Assembly: GCA_007693335.1 (NCBI GenBank) | Contig: REDU01000137.1 | Span: 1 to 47,928 of the forward strand | Origin: Ilumatobacter sp. | GTDB lineage: Bacteria; Actinomycetota; Acidimicrobiia; Acidimicrobiales; Ilumatobacteraceae | DNA length: 47,928 nucleotides | Direction of reading: 5' to 3' | Shown here: piece by piece, positions 18,165 to 26,172 of the stretch | Layout: each line of letters begins with the position of its first letter | Numbering within the stretch: the first letter of the stretch is position 1 | Made by a program: the position numbers and the translations under genes | The notes under the pieces: generated by a model | Told to the model about the DNA's origin: nothing | The model's database searches: none | What the model saw: only the letters and a program-made list of their open reading frames with translations

Positions 18165-18419
18165 ATGTCGAAGACCAAAGGTGGCGGGTCGACCCGCAAC
18201 GGCCGCGACTCCAACGCCCAGCGTCTGGGCGTGAAGGTGTTCGACGGCACGAAGATCTCCGCCGGCACCATCATCGTGCGTCAGCGCGGCACCCGGGTGC
18301 ACCCCGGCAAGAACGTCGGCAAGGGCGGCGACGACACGCTGTTCTCGCTGGTCGACGGCTCGGTGAAGTTCGGTGAGCGCAAGGGTCGCAAGATCGTCGA
18401 CGTCGAACCCGTCGCCTGA
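18165..18419 (+). CDS. rpmA: 50S ribosomal protein L27 (bL27)
   Basis: An 84-residue protein that reaches the peptidyl transferase centre with its N-terminus. The family pattern [22 protein letters not shown] and the [23 protein letters not shown] core are intact. The N-terminus MSKTKGG lacks the Firmicute-type cleaved leader. GAGGAACG upstream is a plausible ribosome binding site. The gene ends just before palindromic repeat copy 2. Confidence 0.98.
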   Translation: MSKTKGGGSTRNGRDSNAQRLGVKVFDGTKISAGTIIVRQRGTRVHPGKNVGKGGDDTLFSLVDGSVKFGERKGRKIVDVEPVA

Positions 18420-18426
18420 GAACCCC

Positions 18427-18484
18427 CACCGAACTGTCTGTGGTGGCCGGGCGGTTCTGCGGGTTTCCCGCGGACGGTTCGGGT
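18427..18484. repeat. Intergenic palindromic repeat, copy 2
   Basis: The left arm CACCGAACTGTCTGTGG and the right arm CCGCGGACGGTTCGGGTG form a stem with a few mismatches, a one-base offset and G-U pairs. The repeat fills nearly all of the 72-bp space between the convergent genes rpmA (stop 7 nt away) and dgt (stop 7 nt away). It could serve as a bidirectional terminator. It is homologous to the copies at 753 and 29869. Confidence 0.85.
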
Positions 18485-18491
18485 GCGGGCG

Positions 18492-19625
18492 TCAGGTGTC
18501 GATGCCGACCGGGAGGCGGTCGCGGGACCAGCCGAGCATCGCCATGGCCTGGCGGCACGCAAAGCGGTCGGTCATGCCCGCCACGTAGGCGACGGTTGCC
18601 TCGAGTGCTTCGGGGCTGCCGGCATCGAGTCCGTGCGCGTCGGGCAGGAGGTTCGGCCGGTCGACCATGTGCTCGACCAACGCCCGCAGCAGATCGATCA
18701 CCGAGTCGGCCTGGGCGCGGCTGGCCGGACGCAAGTAGACGTGTTCGTAGTTGAACCGGCGGAACTCGGCCAGCGCCTCGGCAACGGTGCGGGTCATCCC
18801 GATGCGGCCGGTCTCGGCCGTGGCCTGCACCATGGAGCGCACGAACGTGCCGAGCTGTTGCGATCGGGTGGTGCCGCACCGTCCGACCACCACGTCGGGC
18901 AGCATGTCGACCGAGACCACACCGGCAGCCACGGCATCCTCGAAGTCGTGGCACACGTACGCGATGCGGTCGGCCCACGAGACGACCTCGCCCTCGGGGG
19001 TACCGGGTGCCGGTCGGCTCCATGAATGGTTGCGGATGCCGTCGAGCGTGACGTCGCAGAGGTTGAGCGGCACGAGGGTGACGTTCGCGCCCCAGACGGC
19101 GTGGTCGTAGCCGCCGTCGACGTAGATCGACAGTGCGTCCTCGCTGGCGTGGCCACCGGGCCCGTGACCGCAGTCGTGACCCAGTGCGATGGCTTCCGTG
19201 AGTGGCACGTTGAGCCCGAGCGCGGTCGACACCGAACGAGCCACCTGGGCGACCTCGAGCGCGTGCGTGAGGCGGGTGCGTTGGTGATCGTCGGGGAAGA
19301 CGAACACCTGCGTCTTGCCAGCCAGTCGCCGGAACGCGTTCGCGTGGAGGATGCGGTCGCGATCGCGCTCGAAGCAGGTGCGATACGGGTCGGGTTCCTC
19401 GTCGATCGCCCGGTCGCCGGCGCCCGACGCCCGGGTCGCGAGCGGTGCCAGCCTCGTGTGCTCAGCATCCTCCCGAGCGCGTCGCTCGATCACTTCGTTC
19501 GTGCCGGGACCTGCCCACGAGTCGGCGTGGGCGAGCAGGAGATCGCCGCTCGTGTGGCCCTTCATGGTGGCGGCCCACTGTTCGGCGCGCTCGGTGAGCT
19601 CGAGATCGCTGTCGGAGCGGGGCAT
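18492..19625 (-). CDS. dgt: dGTPase-like HD-domain phosphohydrolase
   Basis: A predicted deoxyguanosinetriphosphate triphosphohydrolase (dNTP to deoxynucleoside plus triphosphate), 377 residues. The family start FRRLAGKTQVFVFPDDHQRTRLTHALEVAQVARS carries the first metal His. GHDCGHGPGGHASE contains the HD metal pair, and SWADRIAYVCHDFEDA provides the last Asp. The open frame extends upstream to 19889 across the obg gene; the ATG at 19625 with TACCGT 7 nt before it is the real start. It sits on the opposite strand between rpmA and obg, splitting a normally continuous gene order. Confidence 0.9.
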   Translation of the reverse strand: MPRSDSDLELTERAEQWAATMKGHTSGDLLLAHADSWAGPGTNEVIERRAREDAEHTRLAPLATRASGAGDRAIDEEPDPYRTCFERDRDRILHANAFRRLAGKTQVFVFPDDHQRTRLTHALEVAQVARSVSTALGLNVPLTEAIALGHDCGHGPGGHASEDALSIYVDGGYDHAVWGANVTLVPLNLCDVTLDGIRNHSWSRPAPGTPEGEVVSWADRIAYVCHDFEDAVAAGVVSVDMLPDVVVGRCGTTRSQQLGTFVRSMVQATAETGRIGMTRTVAEALAEFRRFNYEHVYLRPASRAQADSVIDLLRALVEHMVDRPNLLPDAHGLDAGSPEALEATVAYVAGMTDRFACRQAMAMLGWSRDRLPVGIDT

Positions 19626-19632
19626 GGGGTCA

Positions 19633-19642
19633 ACGGTAGCGT
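19633..19642. promoter_or_regulatory. Overlapping divergent -10 elements for dgt and obg
   Basis: Only 24 bp separate the dgt and obg start codons. On the minus strand TACCGT (19633-19638) lies 7 nt before the dgt ATG. On the plus strand TAGCGT (19637-19642) lies 7 nt before the obg ATG. The two hexamers share the central TA, so RNA polymerase can open the same site in only one direction at a time. Confidence 0.6.
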
Positions 19643-19649
19643 GGGGCAG

Positions 19650-20906
19650 ATGTCGCAGTTCGTCGACGAATGTCAACTCAACGTGCGAGGTGGGGACGGC
19701 GGTGCCGGCTGCGTCTCGTTCCGCCGCGAGGGCCCGGTGGTCATGGGTGGGCCCAACGGTGGCGACGGAGGGAACGGCGGCGACGTCTGGCTCGTGGCCG
19801 ACCACAACGTGGCGTCGCTGCTCTCGTTCCGCGACCACCCGCACCGTCGCGCCGAGAGCGGTGTGCACGGGAAGGGGAAGGACCTCCACGGTAAGCGGGG
19901 TGCCTCACTCGAGATCAAGGTGCCCGAGGGCACCGTGGTGCGCGACCTCTACTCCGGCGAGGTGCTGGCGGAGCTGAACCGTCACGGCGATCGTTGGCTG
20001 TCCGCGGCTGGCGGGCGCGGTGGCCGCGGCAACGCCCGATTCCTCTCGAACAAGCGTCGTGCGCCGTCGTTCGCCGAGCAGGGCGAACACGGTGAGGAGC
20101 GGTGGCTCAAGCTCGAGATCAAGCTCATGGCCGATGTGGCGCTCGTGGGCTTCCCCAACGCCGGCAAGAGCACGCTCATCAGCGTGGTGTCGGCGGCCAA
20201 GCCGAAGATCGCCGACTATCCCTTCACGACGCTCGTGCCGAACCTCGGTGTCGTCCGTCTCGACGAGGAGACCGAGTTCGTCATGGCCGACATCCCCGGC
20301 CTCATCGAGGGCGCCAGTGAGGGCCGCGGACTCGGGCACCAGTTCCTCCGACATGTCGAGCGGGCGCGGGTGCTCTGCCTGCTGATCGATCTCGTGGCGC
20401 TCGACGGCATCACCCCCGACGAGCAGGAACGCATCCTGCTCCAGGAGCTCGGTCGATATCAGCCCGATCTCCTCGACCGGCCCCGGGTGGTGGTCGGCAC
20501 CAAGGCCGATGCCGTCTCCGTCGAGGAGCTCGCCGAACTGGGGTGGACCCGACCGGTGATCTCATCGGTCACCCACCAGGGCGTCGGCGACCTGATCGGC
20601 CGCCTCGCGAGTCTCGTCCACGAGGCACGCACGGCCGAGCCCCAGCCCGAGGGGATGGTGGTGCTCCGCCCCGAGATCAGTGGCGCCGTGGTCGAGCGTG
20701 TGGGCGATGGCGAGTTCCGACTGCTCGGACGTGAGGTCGAGCGGGTGGTGGCGCTCAACGACATCACCACCACCGAGGCGCTGGCGTACATCGACCACCG
20801 GCTCGAGCGGCTCGGCGTCCCCAGGATGCTGGCTCGTGCCGGCGCCACCGATGGTGACGTGATCTGGATCGGCGAGTTCAGCTTCGAATACCAGCCGGAC
20901 CTCTGA
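19650..20906 (+). CDS. obg: GTPase Obg/CgtA
   Basis: An essential ribosome-associated GTPase acting in 50S maturation and stress response. The glycine-rich Obg fold opens the protein (FVDECQLNVRGGDGGAGCVSFRREG). The G domain has G1 GFPNAGKS (167-174), the switch I TTLVPNLG, G3 DIPGLIEGA, and G4 as GTKAD. A C-terminal OCT domain follows (about 355-418). 418 residues. The ATG at 19650 has a leaderless-type -10. The open frame extends upstream but would overlap dgt. Confidence 0.97.
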   Translation: MSQFVDECQLNVRGGDGGAGCVSFRREGPVVMGGPNGGDGGNGGDVWLVADHNVASLLSFRDHPHRRAESGVHGKGKDLHGKRGASLEIKVPEGTVVRDLYSGEVLAELNRHGDRWLSAAGGRGGRGNARFLSNKRRAPSFAEQGEHGEERWLKLEIKLMADVALVGFPNAGKSTLISVVSAAKPKIADYPFTTLVPNLGVVRLDEETEFVMADIPGLIEGASEGRGLGHQFLRHVERARVLCLLIDLVALDGITPDEQERILLQELGRYQPDLLDRPRVVVGTKADAVSVEELAELGWTRPVISSVTHQGVGDLIGRLASLVHEARTAEPQPEGMVVLRPEISGAVVERVGDGEFRLLGREVERVVALNDITTTEALAYIDHRLERLGVPRMLARAGATDGDVIWIGEFSFEYQPDL

Positions 20907-20945
20907 CGGCGACGCGCCGACCACCACGATGGGACGAATGACGAG

Positions 20946-22034
20946 ATGAGGATCGTCGCGAAGATCGGGACGTCGTCACTCACCGACGCGCACGGCGTGA
21001 TCGACCGACGGGCCATCGCCAAGTTGTGCGACGAGGTGGCCGCCGTGCGTCGAGAGGGACACGAGGTGGTGCTGGTGTCGTCGGGTGCCGTGGCCGCCGG
21101 TGTGGCCGCGCTCGGCCTCGAGGCCCGCCCCACCGACATGCCGACGTTGCAGGCGCTGTCGGCAGCCGGTCAGAGCCGACTCATGGAGGTGTACAACTCC
21201 GAGTTCGATCGTCACGGCATCGTGGCGGCGCAGGCGCTGCTCGACCCGAACGACTTCATCGATCGTCGGCAGTACCTGCACGCCCGTCAGACCCTGCAGC
21301 GACTGCTGTCGCTCGGCTGCGTGCCGGTCATCAACGAGAACGACGCCATCGCGAGCGATGAGCTCCGTTACGGCGACAACGATCGCCTCGCGGCGCTGGT
21401 GGCGCACAACACCGGAGCCGATCTGTTGGTGCTGCTCACCGACCTCGACGGGCTGTTCACCGCCGATCCCCGGACGGCCTCCGACGCCACGCTCATCACG
21501 GGCGTCGCTGCCGATGACCCCCTGCTCGCGATCCACGCCGGAGCGGGAGGCAGCGGGCGGGGCAGCGGAGGGATGGCGAGCAAGCTCGCGGCGGCGCGGA
21601 TCGCGTCGTGGTCGGGCGTGCGCACCGTGATCGCCCGGGCGTCACGCGACGATGTGCTCGTGGGAGCCGTCCGCGGCGGCATCGTGGGCACGAGCTTCGA
21701 ACCACATTCGCGGCGTCTCACGGCCCGGAAGCTCTGGATCGCGTTCGCCGCCCACGTGGCCGGCACCGTGGTGGTCGACGACGGAGCCCGACGAGCCCTG
21801 GTCGAGCGGTCCACCAGCCTGCTCCCCGCCGGCGTGGTGGACGTGCTCGGGAGCTTCGACGAGGGTGACACGGTGGATGTGACCGACGCGTCCGGCCGCT
21901 CGTTCGCCCGCGGGATGGTGTTCATCGACTCCGATCAGCTGCGCATCGTGGCCGGCCGCCACACCCGTGACCTCCCGTCGGGAACCGTCCACGAGGTGAT
22001 CCACCGCGACGACCTGGTCGTGCTGCCGAGCTGA
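20946..22034 (+). CDS. proB: Glutamate 5-kinase with PUA domain
   Basis: ProB phosphorylates glutamate to gamma-glutamyl phosphate, the first step of proline synthesis. The amino-acid kinase domain shows KIGTSSLTD at the N-terminus, SSGAVAAGVAALGL, NENDAIASDELRYGDNDRLAALVA, and GGMASKLAAARIA. A C-terminal PUA domain follows from about residue 270. 362 residues, the E. coli-like length. It follows obg after 39 bp on the same strand, as in many bacteria; proA is not adjacent. Confidence 0.96.
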   Translation: MRIVAKIGTSSLTDAHGVIDRRAIAKLCDEVAAVRREGHEVVLVSSGAVAAGVAALGLEARPTDMPTLQALSAAGQSRLMEVYNSEFDRHGIVAAQALLDPNDFIDRRQYLHARQTLQRLLSLGCVPVINENDAIASDELRYGDNDRLAALVAHNTGADLLVLLTDLDGLFTADPRTASDATLITGVAADDPLLAIHAGAGGSGRGSGGMASKLAAARIASWSGVRTVIARASRDDVLVGAVRGGIVGTSFEPHSRRLTARKLWIAFAAHVAGTVVVDDGARRALVERSTSLLPAGVVDVLGSFDEGDTVDVTDASGRSFARGMVFIDSDQLRIVAGRHTRDLPSGTVHEVIHRDDLVVLPS

Positions 22035-22077
22035 CGCCGTGCGCATCTGATCGGGGTCGCTGTCGGGTGGCGCGGTG

Positions 22078-22833
22078 TCAGCTCTCGATCTCGCCTGCCG
22101 GCGTCTCGCCAGCGGCGAGACCGAGTTCGGCCCGCAGCTGGGAGATGCGGTCGTGCGTCTCGACGTTGGCGGTCGCCTGCTCGACCTCGAGGATGCGTGA
22201 CTCCACGGTGAGACCACCCAGCTCCGACGCCGCCTTGGCCTTCGCGTATCGGGCCTGGATCTTCAGCTCGACCTCGCCCAACGTGGGCACGTCGTCGCCC
22301 ACCGTCGCGTTGAGCTGGGTCATCGCGGCGTTCATCTCCTCCTGCATCTTCGCCTGCTCGATCTGGCTGAGCAGTTTCGACTTCTCGGCGATCTTCGACT
22401 GGAGCAGTCGGCTGTTCTGCTGCACTGCGGCCTTCGCCTGATCGGCGGCCTGGGTCGACTCCATCACCAGTTCGGAGAGGCTGTCGATGTCCTTCTCGAC
22501 CTCGATGAGCTGGTGGGTGATGGTCTCGGCGGCGGTGGTGTACTGGGTGGCCTTGGTGCTGTCGCCGGCCTTCTCGGCCTCGTCGGCCATCACCAGGGCC
22601 TGTCGGGCGTTCGCATTGAGCTTCTCGAGCTCGGTCATCTTGCTGTTGAGGCGGATCTCGGCCTGCTTCTGGCTGGCGATCACGTTGGTGGCCTGGTCGG
22701 TGAGGCGTTGATGCTGCTCACGCGCTTCGGAGATCGCCTGCTCGAGCTGCACCTTCGGGTCGGCGTTCTCGTTGAAGCGGCTGGTCAACTTCGCCGTCAG
22801 GTACTTCCACCACTTCTTGGCCAGCTGGATCAT
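22078..22833 (-). CDS. pspA: PspA/IM30 family membrane-stress protein
   Basis: A 251-residue, almost wholly coiled-coil protein of the PspA/Vipp1 ESCRT-III superfamily, which coats and protects the cytoplasmic membrane. The N-terminal amphipathic helix MIQLAKKWWKYLTAKLTSRF is followed by NENADPKVQLEQAISEARE, the usual family sequence. No psp regulators are visible around it. It is encoded 9 bp after murJ on the same strand, so stress protection and lipid II export genes may be co-transcribed. Confidence 0.88.
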   Translation of the reverse strand: MIQLAKKWWKYLTAKLTSRFNENADPKVQLEQAISEAREQHQRLTDQATNVIASQKQAEIRLNSKMTELEKLNANARQALVMADEAEKAGDSTKATQYTTAAETITHQLIEVEKDIDSLSELVMESTQAADQAKAAVQQNSRLLQSKIAEKSKLLSQIEQAKMQEEMNAAMTQLNATVGDDVPTLGEVELKIQARYAKAKAASELGGLTVESRILEVEQATANVETHDRISQLRAELGLAAGETPAGEIES

Positions 22834-22842
22834 GTGGTGACT

Positions 22843-24426
22843 CTACTGCTCGGCAGGATCCCGGCGCCCCGCGATGCGGCGCAGCGCGTCGAGCTCGGGA
22901 GCGCGCTGTGCGGCCAGCAGCGCCACGTACACCACGAGACCCACGACACTGCCGATCACGAGGCGGACCAGGGCATCGGTGCCGGTCGTCCCGCCGAATC
23001 CGCGGGTGACGAACCACACCACCTGGCCCATCAGCACGGCGGCGACGATCATCCTCGTGATGCTGCCCAGCACGTCGCGCACCGGGAATCCGGGCACCTT
23101 GTAGCTCATGATCTGCAGGGCCCAGACCGACGAGACGAGGTAGGCCAGCGCGAACGCGAGACCCAGTCCCAGCACGCCGTAGCGGCCGACCAGCACGATC
23201 GCCAGCCCGATGTTGAGCGCGTTCTCGACCAGGTTGATCATGAACGGCGTGCGGGTGTCCTGATGGGCGTAGAACCCGCGGAGCACGAACAGGTAGACGG
23301 AGAACCCGACGAGGCCCAGTGAGAAGCCGGCGAGAGCGCGCGCCGTCGCCACGGTGGCCTCGGCGTCGAACGCGCCGCGTTGGAGCGCGAATCCGATGAT
23401 GGGATCGCGGAGCACGAAGAGCAGCACGCCGGCCGGCAACGTGAGCAGCGCGATCATCCGGGCACCCAGCGAGGCGTGGTGGATGAACCCGCTCCGGTCA
23501 CGGCGTGCGACCGATCGCGACATCTCGGGCTGGAAGGTCGTGGCGATCGACACCGCCAGCAGGCCGTGTGGGAGCACGAAGAACGTGAAGGCGAACACGT
23601 AGGCGGCGGCGTCGCCGGATCCTGGTTCGGCCAGGTTCCGCACCACCACCACCGCGGCCTGGTTGGCGGCCACGAACCCGAGCGTCCAGCCCGACATCTT
23701 CAGCAGCTTCCGCACGGCGGGGTGGCGCCAGTTCCACACCGGCCGGAACCGGAATCCGGTGCGGAGCGCGGCCGGCACCAGCACGAGCGCCATGGTGGCG
23801 ATACCGGCGGTGGCGCCCAGTCCGAGGGTCCAGCGCAACCGGTCGTTCGTGAGCACGTCGTCGAGCTGCCACTGCGTCACCCCGGCGCCGGGGAGCGAGA
23901 GCAGCGTCAACGAGATGATCACGTTGGGCAGGATCGGGCTCCACGCCGCGGCGAAGAACCGGCGCCGGCTGTTCAAGAAGGCGTTGGCGAGTCCGGAGAG
24001 CCCGTAGAAGAGGATCTGGAGCAGGAAGATCCGGGTGAGGATCGTGCCGACCTCGCGCAGCACCTCGGCGTCGACGTCGGCCGACGGCGTGATCGAGTAG
24101 ATGCCGAAGATCCATGGGGCGGCGGCCACCGCGACCACCGTGAGCGCCGTCATGATCGTGACCGACACCGTGATGATCACGTTGGTGGCCTCGTCGTCGT
24201 CGGTCTCGGCGAAGGCCGAGAACAACGGGACGAGCGTGGCCGACAGCACACCGCCGAGCAACAGCTCGTAGACGATGTTCGGGGTCTCGTTGGCGATCGT
24301 GTAGACGTCGGCGAGGGCCGTGCGGCCGATCACGTAGACGAACACCGCCACGCGGAGCAGACCCGTGACCCGTGACAGCGCGGTGCCGGCCGCGACCGTG
24401 ACGTTCGACCTGAGCAGAGTGCTCAC
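22843..24426 (-). CDS. murJ: Lipid II flippase MurJ/MviN
   Basis: MurJ moves lipid II across the cytoplasmic membrane for wall synthesis. The 527-residue protein has about 14 hydrophobic helices and family signatures such as GTALSRVTGLLRVAVFVYVIG and PNIVYELLLGGVLSATLVPLFS at the N-terminus, and LVLRGFYAHQDTRTPFMINLVENALNI in the second half. It lacks the kinase-like and extracellular extensions found on mycobacterial MviN. The start is GTG at 24426, overlapping the stop of the upstream gene (GTGA). Confidence 0.95.
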   Translation of the reverse strand: MSTLLRSNVTVAAGTALSRVTGLLRVAVFVYVIGRTALADVYTIANETPNIVYELLLGGVLSATLVPLFSAFAETDDDEATNVIITVSVTIMTALTVVAVAAAPWIFGIYSITPSADVDAEVLREVGTILTRIFLLQILFYGLSGLANAFLNSRRRFFAAAWSPILPNVIISLTLLSLPGAGVTQWQLDDVLTNDRLRWTLGLGATAGIATMALVLVPAALRTGFRFRPVWNWRHPAVRKLLKMSGWTLGFVAANQAAVVVVRNLAEPGSGDAAAYVFAFTFFVLPHGLLAVSIATTFQPEMSRSVARRDRSGFIHHASLGARMIALLTLPAGVLLFVLRDPIIGFALQRGAFDAEATVATARALAGFSLGLVGFSVYLFVLRGFYAHQDTRTPFMINLVENALNIGLAIVLVGRYGVLGLGLAFALAYLVSSVWALQIMSYKVPGFPVRDVLGSITRMIVAAVLMGQVVWFVTRGFGGTTGTDALVRLVIGSVVGLVVYVALLAAQRAPELDALRRIAGRRDPAEQ

Positions 24427-25142
24427 GGGTCGCGCGTGTCCTCCACCGCGAGCCGCAGCGCCTCGAGCTCGTCCACCAGGGCGCGGACGTCGGATTCGTA
24501 CCGGTCGGTGTCGCTCACACCCACGGCCACCTCCTCGGCCCGGGCCACCAGCTCCTCGAAGCGGGTCTGGCCGAGACGGAGCTTCAGTGCGGTCTGGTTC
24601 GAGAGGATCCGGAGTCGGTCGGCGGCCTCGAGCTGTCGTCGCACCGAGGCGATGGCCTCGTCGAGCTCGGGACTGGGATCGGACACCGCCTGCTCCTCGA
24701 ACGTGCGCAGTCGGGCTCGTAGCGCCGTCGGGTCGAGTCGACGGATGGCACCGTCGATCTCGTCACCTCGCTTGGCGACCTCCCAGGCCTCGTGCATCCC
24801 GTGGTCGAGTCTGGTCACGATCGAGTCGAGGCGGTCGCGGAGGGGGCCGTCGCGGGTCCCCGAGACGGTTCGGTGGAGCTGTCGCTCGGCGCGCTGGGCG
24901 CCCTGGACGAAGCGTCGCCACGGTTCACCGAGCGTGAACGGATCCATCGGCGGCCGGGCGGTCCCCCTGGGCATGGCAGCCAGCACGGCCAGCGCATACA
25001 CGATGACACCGAGTGGGATCGCAGCCCACGCGGGCACGCCGATCAGCCAGGCGCCGGCCATCACGACCACGCCCAGCACGATGCGCCACGACAGGATCGC
25101 TCTCGCCGTCACCGGCGTGTAGAAGCGGTCACGGAGGGCCAT
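24423..25142 (-). CDS. Membrane-anchored coiled-coil protein, unknown function
   Basis: A 239-residue protein that I cannot place in a named family. Two closely spaced hydrophobic segments (about 18-35 and 38-56) form an N-terminal hairpin in the membrane. The rest is a charged, mostly helical region (about 75-239) with coiled-coil character, including ELDEAIASVRRQLEAADRLRIL. It is translationally coupled to murJ and upstream of pspA, suggesting a role in the envelope. The ATG at 25142 has TAGCGT 8 nt upstream (25151-25156). It is divergent from the MoxR gene. Confidence 0.7.
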   Translation of the reverse strand: MALRDRFYTPVTARAILSWRIVLGVVVMAGAWLIGVPAWAAIPLGVIVYALAVLAAMPRGTARPPMDPFTLGEPWRRFVQGAQRAERQLHRTVSGTRDGPLRDRLDSIVTRLDHGMHEAWEVAKRGDEIDGAIRRLDPTALRARLRTFEEQAVSDPSPELDEAIASVRRQLEAADRLRILSNQTALKLRLGQTRFEELVARAEEVAVGVSDTDRYESDVRALVDELEALRLAVEDTRDP

Positions 25143-25150
25143 CGTCGGGA

Positions 25151-25156
25151 ACGCTA
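25151..25156 (-). promoter_or_regulatory. -10 of the 24423-murJ-pspA unit
   Basis: On the minus strand TAGCGT lies 8 nt before the ATG at 25142 with no Shine-Dalgarno, the same hexamer used by the divergent MoxR gene, rplU and obg. Confidence 0.5.
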
Positions 25157-25232
25157 ATGGGGTTTGAGTGTCCGGTCGTCGACCGCTCGCGTCGGCGATG
25201 TCGGTCTGCGCCCCGATCGACGGCCGATCCGA

Positions 25233-25263
25233 TTGACCCTGGGGTCAAGGCGGGCGATAGCGT
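25233..25263 (+). promoter_or_regulatory. MoxR-operon promoter with overlapping 16-bp dyad
   Basis: TTGACCCTGGGGTCAA (25233-25248) is an inverted repeat with 7 of 8 positions symmetric. Its left half, TTGACC, could serve as the -35. The -10 TAGCGT (25258-25263) follows after 19 bp, and the ATG is 8 nt further on. A dyad over the -35 is a typical repressor or activator site. Confidence 0.55.
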
Positions 25264-25271
25264 GCGACCTC

Positions 25272-26153
25272 ATGACCGAGACCGCCACCGAGCCGCGCTT
25301 CGAGAGCGTCCAGGCCGTTCGAGACGCCCTCCGTGACGTCGATTACCTCGCCGACGAGGGCATTGCCGGCGTGGCATATCTCGCCGATCGCCTCGGCAAG
25401 CCCGTGCTCATCGAGGGACCTGCCGGTACCGGCAAGACCCAGCTCGCGAAGTCGATCGCCGAGATGACCGGCTCCCGGCTCATCCGCCTCCAGTGCTACG
25501 AGGGCCTCGACGAGTCCAAGGCCCTCTACGAATGGAACTACAAGAAGCAGTTGCTCCGCATCCAGGCCGACCGGGGCAGTGACTCGTGGAGCGACATCCA
25601 CGACGACATCTTCTCCGACGAGTTCCTCCTCACCCGGCCCCTGCTCGAGGCCATCACGGCCACCGAGCCGGTGGTGCTGCTGATCGATGAGGTCGACCGA
25701 GTCGAGGTCGAGACCGAGGCACTGCTGCTCGAGATCCTCTCCGACTACCAGGTCTCGATCCCCGAGCTCGGCACCATCGAGGCCACCCAGATCCCGCTCG
25801 TCTTCCTCACCTCGAACAACACCCGCGAGCTGTCCGAGGCCCTGAAGCGCCGGTGTCTCTACCTCCACGTCGACTACCCCACGCTCGAGCGTGAGAAGGA
25901 GATCGTGCTCGCCAAGGTCCCCGGCGTCACCGACAACCTCGCCGATCAGATCTCGCGCATCATGCGCTCGATCCGCCAGCTCGACCTGAAGAAGTCCCCG
26001 AGCGTGTCCGAGACACTCGATTGGGCGCGCACGCTGATGCTGCTCAACGTCGACGTGATCGACGAGAAGATCGCCAAGGACACGCTCCACATCCTCCTCA
26101 AGTACCAGACCGACATCGCCAAGGCCGCCAAGGAGCTCAGCGTCGACGAGTGA
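25272..26153 (+). CDS. MoxR-type AAA+ ATPase
   Basis: A 293-residue AAA+ ATPase of the MoxR/CoxD group; such proteins act as chaperones that activate metal- or complex-containing enzymes together with VWA partners. Walker A GPAGTGKT is at 49-56, Walker B VVLLIDEVDR near 138-147, sensor 1 FLTSNNTRELSEALKRRC follows, and a lid domain completes the protein. The ATG at 25272 is chosen over the longer frame from 25164 because of the -10 at 25258. The VWA gene follows after 19 bp. No carbon monoxide dehydrogenase genes are nearby, so CoxD is only a family resemblance. Confidence 0.9.
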   Translation: MTETATEPRFESVQAVRDALRDVDYLADEGIAGVAYLADRLGKPVLIEGPAGTGKTQLAKSIAEMTGSRLIRLQCYEGLDESKALYEWNYKKQLLRIQADRGSDSWSDIHDDIFSDEFLLTRPLLEAITATEPVVLLIDEVDRVEVETEALLLEILSDYQVSIPELGTIEATQIPLVFLTSNNTRELSEALKRRCLYLHVDYPTLEREKEIVLAKVPGVTDNLADQISRIMRSIRQLDLKKSPSVSETLDWARTLMLLNVDVIDEKIAKDTLHILLKYQTDIAKAAKELSVDE

Positions 26154-26172
26154 GTCGTCCCGCTGACCCGTC

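Noticed and set aside
16176-18302. A 708-codon minus-strand open frame opposite RNase E/G, rplU and rpmA
   Set aside because: It runs antisense through three confident genes and looks like translated GC-rich complement.
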